The notes under the pieces were generated by a model. The model made no database searches. It was given only the letters and a program-made list of their open reading frames with translations, and was not told the origin of the DNA. Below are positions 1 through 6,754 of a stretch of 64,000 nucleotides of DNA, one piece after another. The DNA is taken from the NCBI RefSeq assembly GCF_009697385.1, contig NZ_VUNL01000002.1, positions 124,001-188,000 of the forward strand, written 5' to 3'. Position numbers and translations under genes: made by a program. The stretch comes from Wylensekiella montiformis (GTDB lineage Bacteria > Bacillota > Negativicutes > Selenomonadales > Selenomonadaceae). Numbering within the stretch: the first letter of the stretch is position 1; each line of letters starts with the position of its first letter.

Positions 1-681
1 CGGCTCATGGCCAGTGATCCCGCCAATCAGACGGCAAAAGGAACGCGCATCAACCGGACTGCCTGTCACGAGATTCAAAGGCTCTCCTTCATAACAGCGG
101 GAAACCGCCTGATAAATTCCATAGACTGCATCATTCACATAGAGCAGGTCCCGCCTGCCCGCATCATCGGACAACGGGCGAAGCGGCGTGCCATCCCGAA
201 CAGCGCGCATCCATTTTCCTGTCAGTCCAGCGGCGCCCGAACAAAGCGGACCGTAGACTTCCGGCAGACGAAGAACGGTCAAATGCCCGCCTGTCAACTC
301 GGCCCAGGCCGCCGCGATGCGCTCTGCCATCGCGGCATTCCGGTCATCCGGCAGCCGATGATCGGGCTCTGCAACGGCTCCTGTCGAAGAGAGCAGATAC
401 ACGGACCGCACCTTTCGCCTGCTGCATATGCTGAGTGTCTTCAAAAGCCGCTCCATCGGTGCCGCTTCTTCCCGTCCCTCCGACGGGCCGGTTGCGGCAT
501 AAAGAAGCACCTCAATATTGTGCAGGCGAATCGTTTCTTCCGTCTTGCAGGAATCCGGTTCACCTGTCCAGAAGCGCCATCCCTCCTTCTCAAAAAGCGC
601 CTGCAGGGGTCTGCTCCAAAGAGCATCATCCCCTGTCAGCAGCACCGTTTTCCTGAGCGTTTCTCTTCCCTTAGCATCCAT
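1..681 (-). CDS. NAD-dependent epimerase/dehydratase-like protein (extended SDR), degenerate, C-terminus beyond window
   Basis: The N-terminal 227 residues run open to the left edge. The ATG at 681 follows an AGGTGG Shine-Dalgarno about 5 nt upstream. The fold is recognisable as an extended short-chain dehydrogenase/reductase: a beta strand then TGDDALW near the start, YLLSSTGAVA in the active-site region, RLPEVYGP, and RDLLYVNDAVYG, which matches the RDxxYVxD signature near the substrate site. Oddly, the glycine-rich GxxGxxG nucleotide loop is not conserved, and where YxxxK should precede the helix ending AMAERIAAAW the aligned positions are Asp and Ala. It therefore looks catalytically inactive or repurposed. 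It lies 49 bp downstream of holA on the same strand and may share its transcript. The substrate cannot be assigned. Confidence 0.72.
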   Translation of the reverse strand, partial: MDAKGRETLRKTVLLTGDDALWSRPLQALFEKEGWRFWTGEPDSCKTEETIRLHNIEVLLYAATGPSEGREEAAPMERLLKTLSICSRRKVRSVYLLSSTGAVAEPDHRLPDDRNAAMAERIAAAWAELTGGHLTVLRLPEVYGPLCSGAAGLTGKWMRAVRDGTPLRPLSDDAGRRDLLYVNDAVYGIYQAVSRCYEGEPLNLVTGSPVDARSFCRLIGGITGHEP

Positions 682-730
682 GCTTTCCACCTGCTTTCCC
701 CATCTTATTGTTTTGAGCGGTCCCTGCCCG

Positions 731-1777
731 TCACACACGGGCGCATAAACGGATCACCACATGCTCCAGCATCTCGCTTCCTGCCTGTCCGGTCTTCATC
801 TGATAATCCGCATCGGCCAATTCCAGCATAGACTGTTTCAGCGTCTCTTCCTTAAAACCGGATGCCGCCCTTCCCAGTTTTTCAGCAATGAACGGATTGA
901 GTTCCAGAGGTTTTGCCAAAGCCTTGCCGCGGATCCCCTTTGCCTGAAGAACTGCGGCCTGCCACAATTGTCTCACGTGACGGGTCAGCAATGCCAGAAT
1001 CACTGTGAAATAGGTTCCGTCCTCCAGCTGGCGCCGCAGCAGCATCAGCGCTTTGCGGCCGTCCCGTTCGCTGATGGCATCCATCAGCGCAAAAACCGAT
1101 ACCTCCGGCAGGCCGGCAAAGACCCGGGCCAGATCCCTGCGGGTAATCTGCCGCTCCGCGGTAAACAAAGCCAGCTTGTCAAATTCCTGATCCAAAAACT
1201 CCAAAGAGATCTGCTGCATCATGCTGACCGCCCCATGGAAATACAGATACGCATCCCGATCCATCGTGCGGTGCATCGCCCGCAGTTTATCCTGAAGCCA
1301 CTCCTGAATGTTCCATGCCTTCACCGCCTCGGCTTCCAGTACCATTCCACCCGCCTCAACGGCCTTGTAAATACGGCGCCGCTTATCCGGCTTATCCGGT
1401 GAAACGAACACCACATAGCTGAACGGCGGCATATCGTGTAACACCTCGATCAGCCGCTCCGTTTTCTTATCTTTTCCCGCCGTCTTTTTTTCCGCGCTAT
1501 CACCATGGCGGGCGCGGAATAGCGCTGCGTTGCGAACCAGCAAGACATTTTTTTCCGCAAAAAACGGCATGGTTTCCAGCAATCCGACCAGATCGTCCGG
1601 ATCGATATCGCCCGGCAGAATCTGAACCGCATCTTTCGGGTCATTCTGTTCGGGAAAGAGACGCCGCAGGATTTCCTTCCACGCCCTGTCAATATAATAA
1701 TGTTCTTCTCCCGCCAGCAAAAACACATGCCGGACTTCCTCCCGGCCGAGTCTTGTCATGAATTCTCCGAATTTCAT
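731..1777 (-). CDS. holA: DNA polymerase III subunit delta
   Basis: This is the clamp-loader delta subunit, which opens the sliding clamp for loading at primed sites. The 348-aa length and layout fit: an N-terminal AAA+-like fold with HVFLLAGEEHYYIDRA, a central region with the LLETMPFFAEKNVLLVRN strand typical of HolA, and a C-terminal helical collar ending in a helix of the ELADADYQMKTG type. The ATG at 1777 has GGAG directly against it, which is poor spacing; an in-frame ATG at 1759 has GGAG five nt upstream and could be the true start. gdhA lies upstream on the same strand behind a terminator, and a promoter-like element overlaps that terminator, so holA may be transcribed on its own. Confidence 0.93.
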   Translation of the reverse strand: MKFGEFMTRLGREEVRHVFLLAGEEHYYIDRAWKEILRRLFPEQNDPKDAVQILPGDIDPDDLVGLLETMPFFAEKNVLLVRNAALFRARHGDSAEKKTAGKDKKTERLIEVLHDMPPFSYVVFVSPDKPDKRRRIYKAVEAGGMVLEAEAVKAWNIQEWLQDKLRAMHRTMDRDAYLYFHGAVSMMQQISLEFLDQEFDKLALFTAERQITRRDLARVFAGLPEVSVFALMDAISERDGRKALMLLRRQLEDGTYFTVILALLTRHVRQLWQAAVLQAKGIRGKALAKPLELNPFIAEKLGRAASGFKEETLKQSMLELADADYQMKTGQAGSEMLEHVVIRLCARV

Positions 1778-1835
1778 CTCCGCATGCCGCTTCTTTCTGA
1801 CTGATGTCCTGATCTTCCGTATTTCACACTACGTC

Positions 1836-1871
1836 CATTCTATTATAATCAAAGGGCACCGCTTGAACAAG
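1836..1871 (-). promoter_or_regulatory. Candidate holA promoter overlapping the gdhA terminator
   Basis: On the minus strand a TTGTTC hexamer is followed by a 17-nt spacer and a perfect TATAAT, about 60 nt upstream of holA. The -35 element lies inside the stem-loop that would end the gdhA transcript, so the same bases may serve both functions. Seen directly in sequence; function inferred. Confidence 0.5.
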
Positions 1872-1881
1872 CGATACCCCT
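1845..1881 (-). terminator. Rho-independent terminator of gdhA
   Basis: On the minus strand a 13-bp stem with wobble pairs (core CGCTTG-TT-CAAGCG) is followed by TTTGATTATAAT. It sits 24 bp after the gdhA stop codon. The U-tract is short, so termination may be partial. Confidence 0.6.
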
Positions 1882-1904
1882 ATTATAATTCCCTTCAAAT
1901 CAGA

Positions 1905-3254
1905 TTAAACCAATCCATGGGCCAGCATAATATTGGCCACCCGGACAAACGCCGTGATATTTGCACCGGCAACCAGATCGTCCGGATCCGCATATTTTTC
2001 CGCATTCATCCGGGCATTTTTGTAAATATTCGACATAATGTCTTTGAGCTTCTGATCCACTTCTTCAAAGGTCCACTGCAGACGCTCGGAATTCTGCGAC
2101 ATCTCCAATGCCGATACGGCTACACCTCCGGCATTGGCCGCCTTCGCCGGCGCGAAAAGGACATGATTTTTCTGGAAATAATCGATAGCTGGCAGTTCAG
2201 AAGGCATATTTGCTCCCTCACCAACGGCCAAAACGCCATGCTCCACCAGAATTTTTGCACTGTCCAGATCAATCTCCCCCTGTGTAGCGCAGGGCAGCGC
2301 AATATCACAAGGAACGGTCCATACCCCACGGCAGCCTTCATGATACTCTGCATTCGGATGCGTCTGCACATATTCCCGGATCCGTCCGCGGCGTACCTGC
2401 TTGATCTCTTTGACGGCGTCCAGATCGATACCATCCGGATCATAAACATAGCCGTTGGAATCCGAACAGGTAACCACTTTCGCTCCCAGCTGATAGGCTT
2501 TTTCCATCGCATAGGTAGCCACATTGCCGGATCCCGAAACCACGATCACTTTGTCCTTCAGGCTGATACCTTTATCATCCAGCATATCTTTAACAAAATA
2601 CAACAAGCCATAGCCTGTCGCCTCGGTGCGCGCCAAACTGCCCCAGTAATCCACACGCTTGCCGGTTAAAACAGCGGAGTCATAAGAATCTCGGATCCGT
2701 TTATACTGACCAAACAGATAACCGATTTCACGGCCGCCTACCCCTATGTCGCCGGCCGGCGCATCGACGTGCGGGCCAATGTGCCGATACAGCTCCGTCA
2801 TGAAGCTCTGGCAAAAGCGCATCACTTCGCTATCCGAACGGCCATGCGGATCAAAATCCGAACCGCCCTTCGCTCCACCGATGGGCAATCCTGTCAGCGC
2901 ATTTTTAAAGACCTGTTCAAAGGCCAGGAATTTCAAAATATCCAGACAGACGCTCGGGTGAAAACGCAGACCTCCCTTATACGGACCTACTGCGCTGTTC
3001 ATCTGTACGCGGAATCCGCGGTTCACATGAATTTCACCCTGATCATCCTGCCAGGGAACCCGAAAAGAAACCACACGCTCCGGCTCAATCATGCGTTCCA
3101 GTATTTTTTGCTCCTTGAACTCCGGATGCTGTTCCAGTACTGGTACGATCGTCTCCAGCACCTTAGAAACGGTATTGCGGAACTGTTTCTGATCCGGATC
3201 GCGTTTTGTGATGATATCCAGCGTATCCTGGACATACTGTTTCATGTCTGCCAA
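1905..3254 (-). CDS. gdhA: Glutamate dehydrogenase (NADP-type)
   Basis: Interconverts 2-oxoglutarate plus ammonia and glutamate, the main ammonia-assimilating reaction in many anaerobes. The 449-aa length and sequence match the hexameric NADP-dependent family (about 445-450 aa). The substrate domain carries GPYKGGLRFHPSV and LTGLPIGGAKGGSDFDP with the catalytic-site lysines, followed by DAPAGDIGVGGREIGYLFG. The Rossmann domain carries VSGSGNVATYAMEKA. The chosen start is TTG at 3254, seven nt after AAGGAGAG; an ATG three codons in (3245) is too far from that SD. NADP preference is inferred from family similarity. It is probably monocistronic, with its own promoter and terminator. Confidence 0.95.
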   Translation of the reverse strand: MADMKQYVQDTLDIITKRDPDQKQFRNTVSKVLETIVPVLEQHPEFKEQKILERMIEPERVVSFRVPWQDDQGEIHVNRGFRVQMNSAVGPYKGGLRFHPSVCLDILKFLAFEQVFKNALTGLPIGGAKGGSDFDPHGRSDSEVMRFCQSFMTELYRHIGPHVDAPAGDIGVGGREIGYLFGQYKRIRDSYDSAVLTGKRVDYWGSLARTEATGYGLLYFVKDMLDDKGISLKDKVIVVSGSGNVATYAMEKAYQLGAKVVTCSDSNGYVYDPDGIDLDAVKEIKQVRRGRIREYVQTHPNAEYHEGCRGVWTVPCDIALPCATQGEIDLDSAKILVEHGVLAVGEGANMPSELPAIDYFQKNHVLFAPAKAANAGGVAVSALEMSQNSERLQWTFEEVDQKLKDIMSNIYKNARMNAEKYADPDDLVAGANITAFVRVANIMLAHGLV

Positions 3255-3323
3255 TGTAATCTCTCCTTTATCGTCGTATCATGTTCCTTGACAGGGGGTT
3301 CTCCTCTTCTCCCTGCCCCATTT

Positions 3324-3352
3324 AGTATACTATACGCTTCATAAAATGTACA
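3324..3352 (-). promoter_or_regulatory. Candidate gdhA promoter
   Basis: Minus-strand TGTACA, a 17-nt spacer and TATACT, with TATACT some 70 nt upstream of the gdhA start. The -35 matches TTGACA at four of six positions. Confidence 0.5.
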
Positions 3353-3396
3353 TAGATTTATGTAAAAGAGACTATTGAGAATATTCTGTTGTATAT

Positions 3397-3423
3397 TTGT
3401 AAAGAGCAGGCTTAACCTGCTCC
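3397..3423 (-). terminator. Likely terminator of the helicase gene
   Basis: Minus-strand stem GAGCAGG-ttaag-CCTGCTC followed by TTTACAAATAT, 16 bp after the helicase stop codon. The hairpin is perfect but the U-tract is weak. Confidence 0.5.
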
Positions 3424-3438
3424 ATACCGAACGACCAT

Positions 3439-6027
3439 TCATTCATTATGAGTCAGGGAGCGGGGAATGGCCAGAAGGAACCGGCTCATCTGACGATAAT
3501 ATCCATAATGCTGCTGGCTCCACGAAAGAAATAACTGTTTTCTGGCCCGCGTGATTCCCACGTAAAACAATCGTTTTTCCTCATTCAGACTGCCATTCCG
3601 CTCCGCCCGGAACCCCGGAAAAGTCCCATCCTGAAGGCCGGCCAGAAAAACATAATCGAATTCTGCCCCCTTCGCCTGATGCACCGTGATAATCGGAATC
3701 TGCGACCTTCTGGTCAGCGCATCCAATTCCGTATTGGAAAGCGACGCATCGCGCAGGAGGCGTTCGATTGCCTCAAGCGGGGCAAGGGAGCCATCATCCA
3801 AATCCCTGGCCTGCCGGAATAAATCCCGCAAATGTTCCACGCGCTGAGGTTCATGATGTGCCAAATAATACCGGTCCAGCCCGGCCCGAACCACAATATG
3901 ACCGATCAGCTGCCACGGACGCTGCACAGCAGCCTGCTGACGAAACTCGTCCATCATCTCTGCCAAAGCGGTGAATTTCTCCTGCCATTTCGCAAAAAAT
4001 TCCCGCCGTTCCGCTTCAGACGGACGAATATCATGAACGATGGCAAAATGAAGGATCTCTGCCGTAGCCAGCACATCATCCGCCGCATCATGGGATGAGC
4101 GATGTTCCGTCTTGCAGTACCGCCCCAGAAACTCCAGGCGATGATTGGGCAGTTCCGGATGAAACCGGCGGAACAGCTCCAGCGTATCCACATAGGCAGC
4201 ATAATCCAGCGGAGGAAGTCCGAGCCTTGACAGCTGACTGCTCAAAATATGAAGATCATACGTCACATTGTGGCCGGCCAGCACAGTGCCTGCCGCAAAG
4301 CGGCAAAAATCCTGCAGCACCTCCCGGGAATCCTGTCCATGCCGCGCCAGCCACTCATCGCTCATGCCATGCACCCGCACCGACTCGCCGACACTGCGCT
4401 CCGGCCTGAGTACCTGGCGGAATTCCGCCTTCACTTTGCCATCTGCCGTCAGACGGATACCGGCAATCTGAATGATCTCATCTCTTGCCGTATCCAGACC
4501 GGTAGACTCCACATCGAAGACGACAATATCCTCCTTCGCCCAGGCGCGCAAAAGCGCCGCAAACGGATCTCCGTTCCGACGGGCCTCTGCATCAATAAAA
4601 TCCGTCAGGCGCAAGCCGGCCTGCCGGTAGGCCCGGGACGAAATCGTTCGTACGGCTGTCGGTCCGATTCCCTGCCCAAAGCGGTTCAAAATGCGGACCA
4701 GACTGAACACATCATTCGGATTAACGACCAGCCGCAGGAAAGCCAGCGCGTCCTTTACCTCCTGACGGCGAAAAAACTTCGCCTCATCCAGCAGCATAAA
4801 TGGCAGCCGCTGCTCTTTTGGCAGACAGCGCCCCAGGGAACGAAACTGCTCGGAAAGAATGCGATTGCAGGCGTTATTGCGCGTCAGGACACAAACCTGC
4901 GAATAATCGGTAACCGGAAGCTGCTGGATAGTGTAATAAATCCACTGCGCTTCCTCCGCGGCATCCAGCGCTCCCTTGATAACAATCGGCGCCCCCTTCT
5001 CCCCGCCCACCGACTGCATTCCCTCCGGATAAAGCGCAGCAACGCGCTCGGGAAAAAAAGAACGCAGACAGGCAAACGACGCATCAAGAATTACCTGCGA
5101 AGAACGATAATTCTCATGCAGCACAATGCGGCGCGGCCCGCAATCCTGCTGATACTGCCGCAGCACCTGTTCGGGATGGGACCCGCGCCATTCATAAATG
5201 GTCTGAAAATAGTCGCCGCAAAGCAAGAGATGGCTGCTGCCGAAAATCCGGGAAAGAATCCGATATTCCAGTTCGCTGGTGTCCTGCACCTCATCGATAT
5301 TCATATACACAAAACGGCGCGCCCATTTCAATGCAACCTCCGGATCAGAAAACAGCTGACCGGCGCGCACGATAAGATCGGTGAAGTCCAGTCCATGAAG
5401 CGAATGAAGCTGGTCATCATAACGTGAAGCCAGATCCGCTCCCCACGCCTGCCATCCCTCAAACAGACCGGCATAAAAATGATGCGAATCATCAACGGCA
5501 TGCCGCCGCACCGACTCCGGGTCCGTCTGAATCAATCGGCGGATCGTCCGCTCATAATCCGCACGCGCATCATCCGTATGGATTTCGTATTCCGCCCGTT
5601 TTTCCTTCAGCTGGCCGATCAGTTCCTGCACCGGAGCAACAGGCCACTCCTCTCCGAGGCATTCCCGCAGCAATCCACGACAATCCGTTTCGTCAAATAT
5701 CGTAAAATCCGCAAACCAGTCGGAATGACGCTTTGCTTCCGTCTTGACGACATCATAACAGAATCCATGAAAGGTCCGCACAATCACCCGTTTCCCCGTT
5801 TCGCCGGCATATCGGCTGATCCGCTCCCGCATCTCCCGACAGGCCTTATTGGTAAAAGTCAGACACAGGATTTCCTCCGGAAGGGCGCGGTCCTGCTCGA
5901 TGATGTGGACAATGCGGCAGGCCAATGTATTCGTCTTCCCCGTTCCAGCCGGAGCCAGCAGCAAAATATTCCGGTCCAGTTCCTCGACCGCTTCCCGCTG
6001 CAGCGCATTGAGCTTTGAAAAATTCAT
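3439..6027 (-). CDS. UvrD/PcrA-type 3'-5' helicase with an inserted DEDDh exonuclease domain
   Basis: An 862-aa superfamily 1A helicase. Walker A is LAPAGTGKTNTLACRI (residues about 24-39), motif II is NIDEVQDTSELEYRIL, motif III LLLCGDYFQTIYEWRGS, motif IV VLHENYRSS, motif V ITVHQAKGAEFDYVF and motif VI RLFYVGITRARKQLF. Between motif IV and motif V, at roughly residues 500-665, sits a complete DnaQ-like exonuclease: FDVESTGLD (D505, E507), LAGHNVTYDLHIL (D592) and HDAADDVLA (H646, D651). All DEDDh residues are present, so both activities look intact. The start is the ATG at 6027, seven nt after AGGAGG; longer in-frame readings overlap that SD. A DNA repair or replication-restart role is inferred. 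The ATPase gene at 6064-6576 lies 36 bp upstream, probably in the same operon. Confidence 0.9.
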   Translation of the reverse strand: MNFSKLNALQREAVEELDRNILLLAPAGTGKTNTLACRIVHIIEQDRALPEEILCLTFTNKACREMRERISRYAGETGKRVIVRTFHGFCYDVVKTEAKRHSDWFADFTIFDETDCRGLLRECLGEEWPVAPVQELIGQLKEKRAEYEIHTDDARADYERTIRRLIQTDPESVRRHAVDDSHHFYAGLFEGWQAWGADLASRYDDQLHSLHGLDFTDLIVRAGQLFSDPEVALKWARRFVYMNIDEVQDTSELEYRILSRIFGSSHLLLCGDYFQTIYEWRGSHPEQVLRQYQQDCGPRRIVLHENYRSSQVILDASFACLRSFFPERVAALYPEGMQSVGGEKGAPIVIKGALDAAEEAQWIYYTIQQLPVTDYSQVCVLTRNNACNRILSEQFRSLGRCLPKEQRLPFMLLDEAKFFRRQEVKDALAFLRLVVNPNDVFSLVRILNRFGQGIGPTAVRTISSRAYRQAGLRLTDFIDAEARRNGDPFAALLRAWAKEDIVVFDVESTGLDTARDEIIQIAGIRLTADGKVKAEFRQVLRPERSVGESVRVHGMSDEWLARHGQDSREVLQDFCRFAAGTVLAGHNVTYDLHILSSQLSRLGLPPLDYAAYVDTLELFRRFHPELPNHRLEFLGRYCKTEHRSSHDAADDVLATAEILHFAIVHDIRPSEAERREFFAKWQEKFTALAEMMDEFRQQAAVQRPWQLIGHIVVRAGLDRYYLAHHEPQRVEHLRDLFRQARDLDDGSLAPLEAIERLLRDASLSNTELDALTRRSQIPIITVHQAKGAEFDYVFLAGLQDGTFPGFRAERNGSLNEEKRLFYVGITRARKQLFLSWSQQHYGYYRQMSRFLLAIPRSLTHNE

Positions 6028-6063
6028 CGTCCCGCCTCCTGACACATACGATCCGTCAATCCA

Positions 6064-6576
6064 TCACTTCATGTCCAGATCCAGAAGCACCTTATCGGTT
6101 TCCCAAGGAGAAATCACCGTATACGATATACCGGCGCGTTCCAAAACCGCCCGAATTTCCACATCCTTTTCCCGGGCGCGTTCCAGATCGGTTTCCTTGC
6201 GGCCGTCAATGCTGATAAACGCATCATTGCGCTGCAGAAGGTATTCTGCATTGTCAAACTTGGCATGCTCATGCATCACCAGCTGATCAAACAGCTCATC
6301 GGGCGTGCAGTTATAGATGATATTCAAAGGCAGCGGTGAATCACAAACGGCATACTCCACGCCATATCGTTCCAGCGTCTTCAGTCTGTGCACCTGCTCG
6401 GCAAAAAGATACAGCTGATCCTGCACAATATCCGTGGCGTTCTGATACCAGAGCCATTTGGCGTATTCTCCGACCAGTTCCGTCTTATGCCCCTTTCGTT
6501 TCAATTTCGAAAAAATATCTGCGGCAATCGTACTCTTGCCGATGCCTGCACCGCCGTAAAAGTTCAATACTTTCAA
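6064..6576 (-). CDS. Small P-loop ATPase/kinase-like protein (AAA_28-like)
   Basis: A 170-aa protein with an N-terminal Walker A loop (FYGGAGIGKSTIAADIF). The layout recalls the AAA_28/NadR-kinase-like group, small P-loop proteins that include nucleotide or nucleoside kinases: ELVGEYAKWLWYQN after strand 2, then VCDSPLPLNIIY (a D-SP element common in deoxynucleoside-kinase-like folds), and a lid-like ISIDGRKETDLERARE with several arginines. The start is TTG at 6576, eight nt after GAGG. It lies 36 bp upstream of the helicase-exonuclease gene, so a nucleotide or nucleic-acid end-processing role is possible but not shown. No C-terminal partner domain is visible. Confidence 0.72.
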   Translation of the reverse strand: MKVLNFYGGAGIGKSTIAADIFSKLKRKGHKTELVGEYAKWLWYQNATDIVQDQLYLFAEQVHRLKTLERYGVEYAVCDSPLPLNIIYNCTPDELFDQLVMHEHAKFDNAEYLLQRNDAFISIDGRKETDLERAREKDVEIRAVLERAGISYTVISPWETDKVLLDLDMK

Positions 6577-6660
6577 ATGTTACGCCTCGATTCACTCCAA
6601 AATTTATCCGATGCGGGAGATAAGCACCCGCAACGCCCTGAATCCATTTTATCCTGCTAC

Positions 6661-6690
6661 ATTATACACCATCGCACTCCACTTCTCCAA
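6661..6690 (-). promoter_or_regulatory. Candidate promoter for the ATPase-helicase pair
   Basis: Minus-strand TTGGAG, an 18-nt spacer and a perfect TATAAT, about 85 nt upstream of the ATPase start and downstream of comEC. It suggests that the pair is transcribed separately from the competence genes. Confidence 0.5.
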
Positions 6691-6754
6691 CGATCCATGA
6701 CACACACATGGAAAGGACGCCATATCCCGCAGAAACGCGATCGCTTTGCGCCGG

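Noticed and set aside
7-831. A 274-codon plus-strand open frame at the left edge
   Set aside because: The minus strand gives a recognisable SDR protein with an SD over the same bases and continues into holA.
4249-5427. A 392-codon plus-strand open frame
   Set aside because: It lies opposite the helicase-exonuclease gene and has no family resemblance or SD.
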